In this document: piece after piece, positions 46,436-55,227 of the stretch
Position numbering within the stretch: position 1 is the stretch's first letter
Layout of the letters: each line of letters starts with the position of its first letter
NCBI RefSeq assembly: GCF_015350795.1
Contig: NZ_JADKSH010000001.1
Coordinates: 461-64,460 of the forward strand
Direction: 5' to 3'
Source: Microbacterium sp. VKM Ac-2870
GTDB lineage: Bacteria > Actinomycetota > Actinomycetes > Actinomycetales > Microbacteriaceae
Length of the DNA stretch: 64,000 nt
The notes under the pieces: generated by a model
What the model was told of the DNA's origin: nothing
Database searches by the model: none
What the model saw: only the letters and a program-made list of their open reading frames with translations
Program-made: the position numbers and the translations under genes

Positions 46436-47134
46436 GTGAGCATGTTGGGCGGAATTCCCCAGGAACAGGGCGAGAAGATCGCCGACTACGCGACGTATCC
46501 GGCGGCACAGAAAGCGGTCTCGCAGCTTGTCGAAGCGGACGTACCGGCTCGCGACATCGCCATCGTCGGCCACGGACTGCGGTCGGTCGAGACCGTCACG
46601 GGACGCCTGGGCTACGCCGCCGCGGCGCGCTCGGGCGCGATCAACGGCATCCTGCTGGGACTGCTCTTCTCCGCGATCTTCGTGCTCGGCACGCCGAACG
46701 CAGCCATTCAGCTGTTCGTCGGAGTGATGCTGGTCGGCATCGCGCTGGGCATGCTGATGAGCATCATCACGTACTCCATCGTCCGCCGTCGCCGTGACTA
46801 CACGTCGGTCACTCAGGTGCTCGCCGATCGTTACGAGGTCACCGTTCTTCCGCGCAGCATCCACCGCGCGCGCGAAGTCGTCGGCCGCACGGTCGCGCCG
46901 GCGGCGCCCCGCCATGCGACGGTCGAGCACCAGCCGGCTCCGGCATCCGCACCCGTGACCCCACCGCAGTACGGCGAGCGCATCGACGACGTGCCGCCGC
47001 GCTACGGCGAGCGCATTCCGGCGGAAGAGCCCGCCACCGAGCCGGGCGCTCCGCAAGAGGCGGCGGGTCGCGATGGCGCCGATTCCGAAGCATCCGCCGA
47101 GAATCCCGGTGGAGCCGCTCCCGTCGAGAAATGA
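46436..47134 (+). CDS. general stress protein 17M-like membrane protein
   Basis: This 232-residue protein opens with a YflT/GSP17M-type domain (ADYATYPAAQKAVSQLVEADVPARDIAIVGHGLRSVETVTGRLGYAAAARSGA). Two hydrophobic segments follow (GILLGLLFSAIFVLG and QLFVGVMLVGIALGMLMSIITY), then a disordered Pro/Ala tail with a repeated motif (PPQYGERIDDV and PPRYGERIPAE). Function is unknown; the family is linked to stress in Bacillus. The GTG at 46436 lies six bases after CAAAAT (46424-46429). The end overlaps the hydrolase gene by four bases (ATGA). Confidence 0.78.
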   Translation: MSMLGGIPQEQGEKIADYATYPAAQKAVSQLVEADVPARDIAIVGHGLRSVETVTGRLGYAAAARSGAINGILLGLLFSAIFVLGTPNAAIQLFVGVMLVGIALGMLMSIITYSIVRRRRDYTSVTQVLADRYEVTVLPRSIHRAREVVGRTVAPAAPRHATVEHQPAPASAPVTPPQYGERIDDVPPRYGERIPAEEPATEPGAPQEAAGRDGADSEASAENPGGAAPVEK

Positions 47135-47826
47135 TCGATGTCGTCCTGCCCGCAGGCACTGTCGCCGTATCGACCGGTCTGTGTGCGGCGGAGGATCCCT
47201 GGGCAGGGCTCGCCCTCGCCCATGGCGCGGGAGCGGGGATGGATCATCCGTTCCTCGTCGGGTTCGCCGAGGCCCTGGCTGCCAGAGGAGTCAGCGTGCT
47301 GCGCTTCGCATTCCCCTACGCGCAGGCGGGTCGACGGATGCCGGGACCTGCGCCTCATGCCGTGTCGACCTGGCGCGCCGCGCTGGGGGCTCTCGCCGAC
47401 ACCGTTCCGGACGTCCCTCACTTCGCCGCCGGCAAATCGTACGGAGGGCGGATGGCTTCGATGGCAGCTGCGGAGGGGGTCATCTCGCCGCGGGGCCTGA
47501 TCTATCTGGGGTATCCGCTGCATCCGCCGGGCGCTCCCGAGAAGCTGCGCGCTGCACACCTACCGGCGATCACCGCACCCCAGCTGTTCGTGGAGGGAAC
47601 GAACGATCCGTTCATTCTCCCGCGTGAACAGTTCGACGAGGTGCTGGCCACATGCCGCGACGCGACCCCCGTCTGGATCGACGGCGCCAGGCACTCGTTC
47701 GAGGTGAAGGGACGGCGGCAGCCGCCCGACGAGATCGGAGCCGAGCTCGCGGCATCCGTCCTGCCGTGGCTGCGGAGTCACGTCTCGCGCGACGCGGTCG
47801 ACCGGAAGGCGTTCGTCAGCTCGTGA
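47131..47826 (+). CDS. alpha/beta-hydrolase, KANL3/Tex30-like dienelactone hydrolase fold
   Basis: The 231-residue protein has LALAHGAGAGMDHPFLVGFAEALAARGVSVLRFAFPYAQAGRRMPG, the hallmark of the KANL3/Tex30-like family, an intact nucleophile elbow GKSYGGRM, an acid in VEGTNDPFI and a His in IDGARHSFEV. Unlike the protein at 2489, its triad is complete. The substrate is unknown. Its 3' end overlaps the 3' end of the convergent aminopeptidase gene by 11 bases. Confidence 0.85.
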   Translation: MIDVVLPAGTVAVSTGLCAAEDPWAGLALAHGAGAGMDHPFLVGFAEALAARGVSVLRFAFPYAQAGRRMPGPAPHAVSTWRAALGALADTVPDVPHFAAGKSYGGRMASMAAAEGVISPRGLIYLGYPLHPPGAPEKLRAAHLPAITAPQLFVEGTNDPFILPREQFDEVLATCRDATPVWIDGARHSFEVKGRRQPPDEIGAELAASVLPWLRSHVSRDAVDRKAFVSS

Positions 47827-49246
47827 CGATGCGCCCCGCGACCCACGCCTCGACCTCGTCGGCGGTGCGGGGGATCTCGGCGGAGAGGTTGACGGGGCCG
47901 TCGGCGGTCATGAGGATGTCGTCTTCGATCCGGACACCGATCCCGCGGTACTCCTCGGGCACGGTGAGGTCGTCGATCTGGAAGTAGAGGCCCGGCTCGA
48001 TCGTGAAGACCATGCCCGGCTCGAGGATGCCGTCGTAGTACATCTCGCGGCGCGCCTGAGCACAATCGTGGACATCGAGTCCCAGATGGTGGCTGGTGCC
48101 GTGCACCATGTAGCGGCGGTGCTGCCCACCGTTGTCGGCGTCGAGCGCGTCCTCGGCGGTGACAGGCAGCAGTCCCCACTCGGCGACCCGCTCAGCGATG
48201 ACCCGCATGGCCGCCTCGTGGATGGTGCGGAACTTCACGCCGGGGCGCGCGGCGGCGAATGCGGCGTCGGCCGCTTCGCGCACCGTCTCGTAGATCTTCC
48301 GCTGGATGGGGGAGAAGGTGCCGTTGACCGGGATCGTGCGTGTGATGTCGGCGGTGTAGAGGCTGTCGACCTCCACGCCGGCGTCGATCAGGATCAGATC
48401 TCCCGGCACGACCGCGCCGTCGTTGCGCGTCCAGTGCAAGTAGCAGGCGTGCGGACCGGAGGCCGCGATCGTGTCGTAGCCTTCGCCGTTGCCTTCTACG
48501 CGGGCGCGATGGTGAAAGAGGCCCTCGACGGCCCGCTCCCCGCGGGGAGTCTGAACGATGCGCGGAAGATCGGCGATGATGTCGTCGAAGCCGCGCGCCG
48601 TGATCTCGACGGCCAGACGGATCTGCTCGATCTCATAGTCGTCCTTGATCAGTCGCAACTCTGAGACGAAGCGTGTGAGTTCGTCGTCGTCGTCGAGGAG
48701 CACGTCGGAGTCACCGGCGACGAAGTGGTCGAGGTGCGCCGTCGCGATGGCCAGGTCGCTCGCCACCCCGGCGAGCGCCGGGCGCGGGCCGATCCAGAAC
48801 TCACCGATCGTCGCGTCGCCGTAGAACTCGGCGCTCGTGCGATCGGCGCGCTCCCGCAGGTACAGGGTGACGTCGTGCCCGCTGCCGTCTGCGCGGGGGT
48901 CGAACACCAGCACAGAATCCGGAACGCTGTCGCTGGCCCACCCGGTGAGATGCGTGAAGGCGGAGTGCGCACGGAACGGGTAGTCCGTGTCATTGGAGCG
49001 CTGCTTGTACCCTCCGGCAGGAAGAACCAGCCGACGACCGGGGAACGCTGCCGACACCGCAGCACGGCGGGCAGCCGTGTAGGCGGCCTGGGCTCGTGGA
49101 TCAGGCGTGAGCTCGGGACGTTCGGCCCAGCCCGACGTGATCGTCTCCAGGAAACCACGCGGGAACGGCTGCTTGCGGTTCGTGTTCTCGACGGGGGTGA
49201 CGGTGCTGTCGGTCGTGGCGATCGTGTCGCTGTCGCTCGTGCTCAT
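47816..49246 (-). CDS. pepP: Xaa-Pro aminopeptidase (aminopeptidase P, M24B)
   Basis: From ATG 49246 this is a 476-residue pita-bread metallopeptidase that removes an N-terminal residue preceding proline. An N-terminal AMP_N domain (LVLPAGGYKQRSNDTDYPFRAHSAFTHLTGW) precedes the catalytic domain with metal ligands in LILIDAGVEVDSLYTADITRTIPVNG (two Asp), HGTSHHLGLDVHD (His), FTIEPGLYF (Glu) and GIGVRIEDDILM (Glu). The first ~35 residues are polar and variable. GAGACT (complement of 49253-49258) lies six bases ahead of the ATG. Confidence 0.92.
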   Translation of the reverse strand: MSTSDSDTIATTDSTVTPVENTNRKQPFPRGFLETITSGWAERPELTPDPRAQAAYTAARRAAVSAAFPGRRLVLPAGGYKQRSNDTDYPFRAHSAFTHLTGWASDSVPDSVLVFDPRADGSGHDVTLYLRERADRTSAEFYGDATIGEFWIGPRPALAGVASDLAIATAHLDHFVAGDSDVLLDDDDELTRFVSELRLIKDDYEIEQIRLAVEITARGFDDIIADLPRIVQTPRGERAVEGLFHHRARVEGNGEGYDTIAASGPHACYLHWTRNDGAVVPGDLILIDAGVEVDSLYTADITRTIPVNGTFSPIQRKIYETVREAADAAFAAARPGVKFRTIHEAAMRVIAERVAEWGLLPVTAEDALDADNGGQHRRYMVHGTSHHLGLDVHDCAQARREMYYDGILEPGMVFTIEPGLYFQIDDLTVPEEYRGIGVRIEDDILMTADGPVNLSAEIPRTADEVEAWVAGRIVTS

Positions 49247-49268
49247 GCGTCCAGTCTCGCACCTCGGC

Positions 49269-50309
49269 TCAACCGTCGGAGGGCACCCGCTCGTACTGCA
49301 CGACGAACGGTCGGTGGTCGCTGCCGCTCGCATCCAGTGAGCCGAGCACGGCGGATCCGGTGGGCTTCCAGCGGTCGGTGGCCATGATGTGGTCGATCGG
49401 CGTGCCGATGAGAGCTGGCCAACTCGTCGACCAGGTGCCGACGCCGCCCGACCCGGTGCGCGTCGCGGCGTCGCGGCACCGACCGAGATCGCCGCCGTCG
49501 ACACCCAGGCGCGCCATGTTGTCGACGGTGGCGTTGAAGTCTCCGGCCATGATGACGTCGTCACTCGCGCACTGGTTCGCGATCCACTCGAGGTCACTGC
49601 GCCAGTCCGCCATGCGGTCCTGCCGCGGGGCGACGGCGTGCACCGCGACGATCGTCGGGCCGTTGCCGTTGACGGGCATAGCAACGACACTCGGGACAGC
49701 GGAGGTATTGGTGGCTCCGTCCGAGGTCGACGCGACGACGGCGTAGTCGCCGAGCTCGGGGGAGATGAGCAGCGTCGTGGAGTTGGCGGCCCAGTCGGGA
49801 TAGCCGGGTCGGTCGCCGTAGTTCTCGTGGTGCGCCCACATCGGCGAGCCCATGTCGCGCATGGCGACGGCAACCGCCTCACCGGTCTCGATGGTCGTCT
49901 CAGGGAGCGCGACGACGTCGGCGCGCATGGCGACCGCGGTCTGGGCGATGACCTGCGGGTCCGTCGCGGTACCGGCCGTGTTCCAGGTCATGACTCGGAT
50001 GGTCGTCGAGGTGGCCGTCGGCAGCGTACCGGTGCTGATTCCGCGGGAGAGCAGGATGGCGCCGTTCGCGAGTGCGCCGATCAGAGCAATCACCGCGATC
50101 GCCCCCGCGAATGCCCGCAGCGGACGCGCGAGGCTGACCAGCAGACCGACGATGAAGACGACCGCGAACACCAGAACGACGACGCCGCGCAGCGACACGA
50201 TCTGCGCGAGGGGGAAAGTCTGCTCGAGACGGAAGAACTGCGGCCACGTGACGATCGCGGTCGCGATCGCCGCGGTCACCGTCATCAGGATCCCGAACAG
50301 GCGCAGCAC
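49269..50309 (-). CDS. membrane-anchored endonuclease/exonuclease/phosphatase family protein
   Basis: The 346-residue protein has three N-terminal membrane segments (about 5-22, 38-60 and 66-88), then an EEP domain outside: VMTWNTAG, VVALPETTIETGEAVA, VAVHAVAPRQDRMADWRSDLEW, VIMAGDFNATVDN, IDHIMATDRW and DASGSDHRPFVVQY. Members hydrolyse phosphodiesters in nucleic acids or lipids; the extracytoplasmic location favours a lipid or scavenging role, which is inference. GTG 50309 lies seven bases after TAGAGT (complement of 50317-50322), so it is leaderless. Confidence 0.86.
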   Translation of the reverse strand: MLRLFGILMTVTAAIATAIVTWPQFFRLEQTFPLAQIVSLRGVVVLVFAVVFIVGLLVSLARPLRAFAGAIAVIALIGALANGAILLSRGISTGTLPTATSTTIRVMTWNTAGTATDPQVIAQTAVAMRADVVALPETTIETGEAVAVAMRDMGSPMWAHHENYGDRPGYPDWAANSTTLLISPELGDYAVVASTSDGATNTSAVPSVVAMPVNGNGPTIVAVHAVAPRQDRMADWRSDLEWIANQCASDDVIMAGDFNATVDNMARLGVDGGDLGRCRDAATRTGSGGVGTWSTSWPALIGTPIDHIMATDRWKPTGSAVLGSLDASGSDHRPFVVQYERVPSDG

Positions 50310-50386
50310 GTCAGGGACTCTACGGCAGGTCTCCTGGGAGTTCCCGGACCGCGTGGGGCCTCGCGCGGCACCGGTACGCTCATGGC

Positions 50387-51268
50387 ATGGTGGTGTCGGA
50401 GGGCGGGCGTCGGATGCCGCGGTTTCGCGGGCCGACGGATCTCCATCTGCACTCGGATCACTCCGACGGCACCGAACCGCCGGCGCGCGTCATGGCCGCA
50501 GCCCATGCGGTGGGGCTCGGCACGGTCGCCCTGACCGACCACGACACGACGTCGGGGTGGACCGAGGCGGCGGAGGCCGCCGGTTCGCTCGGGATGACGT
50601 TGATACCGGGGATGGAGTTGTCGGCGCGCCACGAATGGCGCAGCATCCACGTTCTGGCCTACCTCTTCGATCCGGAGCACCCGAATCTACGTGCGCTGAC
50701 CGACCGCATCCGCCGGTCGCGTCTGACGCGCGCGCAGACCATGGCCGAGCGCATCGGGCGTGACTACGACCTGACGTGGGACGACATTCTCGCCCAGACC
50801 GCGGTGGGCGCGACGGTCGGGCGGCCGCATCTCGCCGACGCGCTCGTGGCTCGCGGCTACGTGCAGGATCGCGGCGAGGCGTTCGCCGGCATCCTGCATC
50901 CCGGAAGCGACTACTACGTCGATCTGTACGCGCCCGACCCGGTGACCGCGGTGGCGGCCGTGGTGGATGCCGGGGGAGTGCCGATCATCGCCCATCCTGC
51001 CGGACGCGGCGGGCTGCTGCCCGACGGGCTGATACGGCGGATGCTCTCCGCGGGTCTGGCGGGGTTCGAGCTCGGTCATCGGGAGAACCGTGAGCCGGCG
51101 CTGGGCGCGCTGCGCGCGCTGGTCTCCGAGCGCGACCTCATCGTGACCGGGTCGAGCGACTATCACGGACTCGGCAAGCCCAACCAGCCGGGGGAGTTCA
51201 CGACCGCCGACGCGATGGTCAGCCGCATCATCGAAAGAGCCACGGGCAGCGCGCCCGTCTTCCCCTGA
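50387..51268 (+). CDS. PHP-domain phosphoesterase (YciV/TrpH-like)
   Basis: The 293-residue protein has the four PHP motifs for a trinuclear metal site: DLHLHSDHSDGTEPP, VALTDHDTTSGW, GMELSARHEWRSIHVLAY and IIAHPAGR, ending with TGSSDYHGLGKP. It matches the 5'-3' exonuclease/RNase AM (YciV) group acting on short RNA or on 3',5'-nucleotide bisphosphates. ATG 50387 is six bases after TACGCT (50375-50380), so it is leaderless. DUF817 follows 17 bases after the stop. Confidence 0.88.
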   Translation: MVVSEGGRRMPRFRGPTDLHLHSDHSDGTEPPARVMAAAHAVGLGTVALTDHDTTSGWTEAAEAAGSLGMTLIPGMELSARHEWRSIHVLAYLFDPEHPNLRALTDRIRRSRLTRAQTMAERIGRDYDLTWDDILAQTAVGATVGRPHLADALVARGYVQDRGEAFAGILHPGSDYYVDLYAPDPVTAVAAVVDAGGVPIIAHPAGRGGLLPDGLIRRMLSAGLAGFELGHRENREPALGALRALVSERDLIVTGSSDYHGLGKPNQPGEFTTADAMVSRIIERATGSAPVFP

Positions 51269-51285
51269 CGGGTGCGCCGCGACGT

Positions 51286-52161
51286 ATGCAGCAGCCCACC
51301 TCCCTCGAGCGTCGGATCGACGCCGCCGCTCACCGCGTGCTGCGCGGCGCGCCCGAGCGCGGCGTGCGCGCTGCTCTCGTCGAGACGGCGGTGTTTCTCA
51401 TCAAGCAGGCGTGGGCATGCGTGTTCGGCTTCGCGCTGCTCGCGGTGATCGTCGCCGCACGTCTGTGGTGGCCGGAGGATGCCGCGCTGGCACGCAACGA
51501 CGCACTCACGATCGCCGCGGTGCTCATCCAGATCGGCTTGCTGATCGGACGGCTGGAGAATGGACGCGAGGTGTGGGTCATCGTGCTCTTCCACATCACG
51601 GGCACGGTGATGGAACTCTTCAAGACCGACGTCGGATCGTGGGCCTACGCGGCGGAGGGCGTGCTGCGTATCGGCGGGGTTCCGCTGTTCAGCGGCTTCA
51701 TGTACGCGGCTGTGGGTTCGTACATGGTGCGCGTGTACCGGCTCTTCGATCTCACGTTCGCCCGTTATCCGCGGCGCTGGCTCACGGCGGTGGTCGCTGC
51801 GCTCATCTACGTCAACTTCTTCGCGCATCACTTCGTGTGGGACCTGCGCTGGGTGCTGCTGGTCGCCGTGGTCGCGCTGTGGCTGCCGACGGTGATGCAC
51901 GCGCGGATCTGGCGACGGACACTGCGCCTGCCGTTGCTCGCCGCCTATGCCGGCGTTGCCGTGTTCATCTACCTCGCGGAGAACATCGGGACATGGGCAG
52001 GCGCGTGGCTCTACCCGGATCAGCTCGATGGCTGGCAGCCCGTGTCGATCACGAAGCTGGTGTCATGGTTCCTGTTGATGATCGTGTCGGTCGTCATGGT
52101 GACGTGGGTGTACCCGCCGCGGCCTCCGGCGAGCGCCGAACTCAGCCTGCGGCCGTCGTGA
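51286..52161 (+). CDS. DUF817 integral membrane protein
   Basis: The 291-residue protein has about seven or eight hydrophobic segments and the DUF817 signature: KTDVGSWAYAAEGVLRIGGVPLFSGFMYAAVGSYMVRVYRLFDLTF, then FFAHHFVWDLRW and AENIGTWAGAWLYPDQLDGWQPVSITKLVSWFLLMIVSVVMV. Function is not established. Several conserved His and Trp in membrane-proximal positions hint at a cofactor, but this is unproven. The 3' end overlaps the convergent HNH gene by 20 bases. Confidence 0.87.
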   Translation: MQQPTSLERRIDAAAHRVLRGAPERGVRAALVETAVFLIKQAWACVFGFALLAVIVAARLWWPEDAALARNDALTIAAVLIQIGLLIGRLENGREVWVIVLFHITGTVMELFKTDVGSWAYAAEGVLRIGGVPLFSGFMYAAVGSYMVRVYRLFDLTFARYPRRWLTAVVAALIYVNFFAHHFVWDLRWVLLVAVVALWLPTVMHARIWRRTLRLPLLAAYAGVAVFIYLAENIGTWAGAWLYPDQLDGWQPVSITKLVSWFLLMIVSVVMVTWVYPPRPPASAELSLRPS

Positions 52162-53485
52162 AGACCGGGATCGTGCGTTCGGGCGCGACCGTGTAGCGGC
52201 GTCCGTAGGGCGAGACCCATTCGAGTGCCCCCGAATGGGCGGGGTCGGTGAGTTGATGCACCCGCCAGCCGCCGTGGTGTTTGACGGTGTGGTGTCCGCG
52301 GCAGAGGGGCGCGAGGTTGGTGAGTGCGGTGTGGCCGCCGTGTTCCCAGGCAAGGGTGTGGTCGAGATCGCACCGGTCGGCCGGGGTGCCGCACCCGGGC
52401 GCCATGCACCGGGCGGCTCTCCAACGGGCGAGTTTCTGGAGGGCGGGTGGGGGTCGGTAGCGTTCGCGTCCGACGGAGACGACGGCGCCGGTGTCGGGGT
52501 GGGTGAGCACCCGCATCCACCCGTCCGCTCCACCGCACAACTCGCGTGCCCGTTCGATCGGGATCGGCCCGACACCGTCGACGACGGCGAACCCGCCGTT
52601 CAGAGCGTCGGTGGGGGTATCGAGCAGCGCGAGGGCGGGGACGGTGACGACGACGGTGGCGCGGATACCGCGGGCAGCCTCGGGATGGTCGGTGCAGGTG
52701 CCGTCGATCAGCAGGTCGCCGAACACGTCGGCGCGGGCTTGATCCAGGGTGCGCTCATCGCCGTCCGGAGCGGTCACTGTCTTCGCAATCGCGGTGATCC
52801 TCCCGTGGATGGCGTGGGCTTCCACCGCGGGCAGATATGCGGTCAGCCACGCCATCCCCTCATCGGCGGGTTCCACGAAAACGCGCCGCTCCCGCAACGC
52901 CCATTCGTGACGTTCCGGAAGGGTTTCCACCCGGGTCTGGTCGATCAGTGCGCGCAGTCGTCGACGGAACGTGCCGACCGGCTCCGTCTCCGCGAGCACC
53001 ATCGCCTGCGCGAACACCGCGTCGCACTCACCAGGGGTGAGCGGGTCGAGCAGCTCGATCAACACCTGCACGTGCCGTTCCGTCACCCGCGCGGAGCCCA
53101 GGGCATCCAGGGCGGCGGGGTAGCGGATCTCCAGGGCCTGCGCCTGCGTGATCAGCAGCCCCGCGGCATGCTCCGTGACCCGCAGTGCCGCGGCCAACTC
53201 CAGACGGATCGCCCGCTCCACCACGTCGATGAGCCCCCGCCCACGTCCGGCCGCCTCGGCGAGAGCCTCCCGCCGGTAGGCAGCGACCCGGCGGTAGCGT
53301 TCCGCGGTGAACACCGCGACCATCGCACCCGCGTCACAGATCAGGTCCAGCGCATCCGGCGGAACCCACCCCGGATCGCACGGAAACACATCATCCTCGA
53401 CCGCATCCGCGCCACCCGGGATGCCCGGGGAGCCGATGCCATCGATGACCTTCATAACCCCGACGCTACCGACAACCTCCGACAT
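52142..53485 (-). CDS. DUF222 / HNH endonuclease-signature protein
   Basis: The 447-residue protein has a long helical DUF222 region (about 40-330) and a C-terminal HNH motif: CMAPGCGTPADRCDLDHTLAWEHGGHTALTNLAPLCRGHHTVKHHGGW, with zinc-binding Cys pairs and DLDHT as the catalytic core. These proteins are numerous in actinobacteria, often in several copies per genome; their target is unknown, and mobile 13E12-type elements carry relatives. No repeats or mobile partner genes are seen here, so I treat it as a resident copy. Confidence 0.9.
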   Translation of the reverse strand: MSEVVGSVGVMKVIDGIGSPGIPGGADAVEDDVFPCDPGWVPPDALDLICDAGAMVAVFTAERYRRVAAYRREALAEAAGRGRGLIDVVERAIRLELAAALRVTEHAAGLLITQAQALEIRYPAALDALGSARVTERHVQVLIELLDPLTPGECDAVFAQAMVLAETEPVGTFRRRLRALIDQTRVETLPERHEWALRERRVFVEPADEGMAWLTAYLPAVEAHAIHGRITAIAKTVTAPDGDERTLDQARADVFGDLLIDGTCTDHPEAARGIRATVVVTVPALALLDTPTDALNGGFAVVDGVGPIPIERARELCGGADGWMRVLTHPDTGAVVSVGRERYRPPPALQKLARWRAARCMAPGCGTPADRCDLDHTLAWEHGGHTALTNLAPLCRGHHTVKHHGGWRVHQLTDPAHSGALEWVSPYGRRYTVAPERTIPVFTTAAG

Positions 53486-53542
53486 CGAAACCGGTGGTGT
53501 GAATGTCCCGGTTCACCCACCGAGCGACGCCGCGGCGCTGAG

Positions 53543-55066
53543 TCAGGCGCCGGCAGCCGGCGTCTGCGAGGGGGCCCCGCCGCCTGAACCACGACGACGA
53601 CGGCGGCGACGTGCGGGCGCGGCGTTGCCGTCACGGTGCTCCTTGCCGGCCCCATCATGGGTGCCCGCGCCCTCAGCGTCGCGCGGAGCTTCGCCCGTGC
53701 CGGCTGCCGCGCCATCCGCGCTCTGCGGCGCGTCATCGGCGAATGTCGAGCCGACCGACGGTGAGCCGGTGCGACGGCGACGGCGCCGGCGCGTGCCGGC
53801 CTCGGTTGAGCCCTCTTCGGCGACCTCTTCCGCACGCGCCGGCGCGGGGCGCTGGGTGCGCACGGCCTCGGTCTTGGGGGCCTTGGTGATGCGGCCCTTC
53901 GTCCCCGCAGGGATGTCGAGGTCGGCGAACAAGTGCGGGCTCGACGAGTAGGTCTCGACGGGCTCGGGCTGGCCGAACTCGAGAGCGCGGTTGATCAGTG
54001 CCCACTTGTGCAGGTCGTCCCAGTCGACGAACGTGACGGCGATGCCGGTCTTGCCCGCGCGACCGGTGCGTCCGGCGCGGTGCAGGTAGGTCTTCTCGTC
54101 GTCGGGGATCGTGTGGTTGATCACGTGCGTGACGTCGTCGACATCGATACCGCGCGCGGCGACATCCGTGGCGATGAGCACGTCGCGCTTACCCGCCTTG
54201 AACGCGGCCATCGAGCGCTCGCGCGCCTCCTGGCTCATGTCGCCGTGAACGGCGCCCGCGTTGAAGCCGCGGTCGGTGAGTTCGTCGACGAGCTTCTGGG
54301 CAGCGCGCTTCGTGCGCGTGAACACGACCGTCTTCCCGCGGCCCTCGGCCTGCAGGATGCGCGCGATGACCTCGTCCTTGTCGAGCGAGTGCGCGCGGTA
54401 GACGAGGTGCTTGATGTTCGCCTGGGTCAGGCCCTCGTCGGGGTCGGTGGCGCGGATGTGGATGGGGTTCGTCATGAAGCGGCGCGCGAGCGCGACGATC
54501 GGCCCCGGCATCGTGGCGGAGAAGAGCTGGGTGTGGCGCACCGGAGCGACCTTCTGGAAGATCTTCTCGATGTCGGAGAGGAACCCGAGGTCGAGCATCT
54601 TGTCGGCTTCGTCGAGGACGACCTCGACGGCACCGGAGAGGTCGAGCAGCCTCTGGTTGTTGAGGTCGATGAGTCGACCGGGCGTGCCGACGACGATCTG
54701 CGCACCCGCCTTCAGCTGGTCGATCTGGCCCTCGTACGCCTTGCCGCCGTAAATGGCGACGACGCTCGTGGACCGGTTCTGCGTCAGCATGTCCATGTCT
54801 TCGTAGACCTGGACGGCGAGCTCGCGCGTGGGCACCACGATCAGGGCCTTCACACCCGGAGCCGGGTCGAGCCCCAACCGCTGGACCACCGGGATGCCGA
54901 AGCCGAAGGTCTTTCCCGTTCCGGTCTTGGCCTGTCCGATGATGTCCTGCCCGGGAAGACCGAGGGGGATCGTCTGCTCCTGGATGGGGAATGCGTCGAC
55001 GATTCCCTTCGCGGTGAGTGTCTGGACGATGTCGGGGTCGATTCCGAGCTCAGCAAATGTCGTCAC
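53543..55066 (-). CDS. rhlE: DEAD-box RNA helicase, RhlE type, with Arg-rich tail
   Basis: The 507-residue helicase has a Q motif, AKTGTGKTFGFGIP (motif I), PTRELA, TPGRLI, VLDEADKMLD (II), FSATMP (III), and HRAGRTGRAGKTGIA (VI), completing two RecA-like domains by about residue 370. The tail of ~130 residues is disordered, with three runs of six to seven Arg (RRRRRRRTG, RRRRRRRGS), which usually bind RNA. The GTG at 55066 follows a 160-base gap, so a long leader is possible. Adjacency to a ferritin-like gene and DUF3107 matches the Rv3211 region of mycobacteria. Confidence 0.92.
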   Translation of the reverse strand: MTTFAELGIDPDIVQTLTAKGIVDAFPIQEQTIPLGLPGQDIIGQAKTGTGKTFGFGIPVVQRLGLDPAPGVKALIVVPTRELAVQVYEDMDMLTQNRSTSVVAIYGGKAYEGQIDQLKAGAQIVVGTPGRLIDLNNQRLLDLSGAVEVVLDEADKMLDLGFLSDIEKIFQKVAPVRHTQLFSATMPGPIVALARRFMTNPIHIRATDPDEGLTQANIKHLVYRAHSLDKDEVIARILQAEGRGKTVVFTRTKRAAQKLVDELTDRGFNAGAVHGDMSQEARERSMAAFKAGKRDVLIATDVAARGIDVDDVTHVINHTIPDDEKTYLHRAGRTGRAGKTGIAVTFVDWDDLHKWALINRALEFGQPEPVETYSSSPHLFADLDIPAGTKGRITKAPKTEAVRTQRPAPARAEEVAEEGSTEAGTRRRRRRRTGSPSVGSTFADDAPQSADGAAAGTGEAPRDAEGAGTHDGAGKEHRDGNAAPARRRRRRRGSGGGAPSQTPAAGA

Positions 55067-55227
55067 GATCGTGCCTGTCTGGCGGTGAGAAGCCGCCGGT
55101 GAGGAGGTCCACGCCTTCTACTCATCCGCAGGCGCGGGGGCCCCGATCCGTCGCCGGGACCGTCCCAGCCTACCGGAGCAGGGATGGACCTCCTCGGAAC
55201 CGGCACGCCGCCCTCTAGGCTGAGCAG

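Noticed and set aside
52142..53485. A 13E12-type mobile element or prophage fragment
   Set aside because: DUF222-HNH genes are ordinary residents in this group, and no integrase, direct repeats or composition break flank it.
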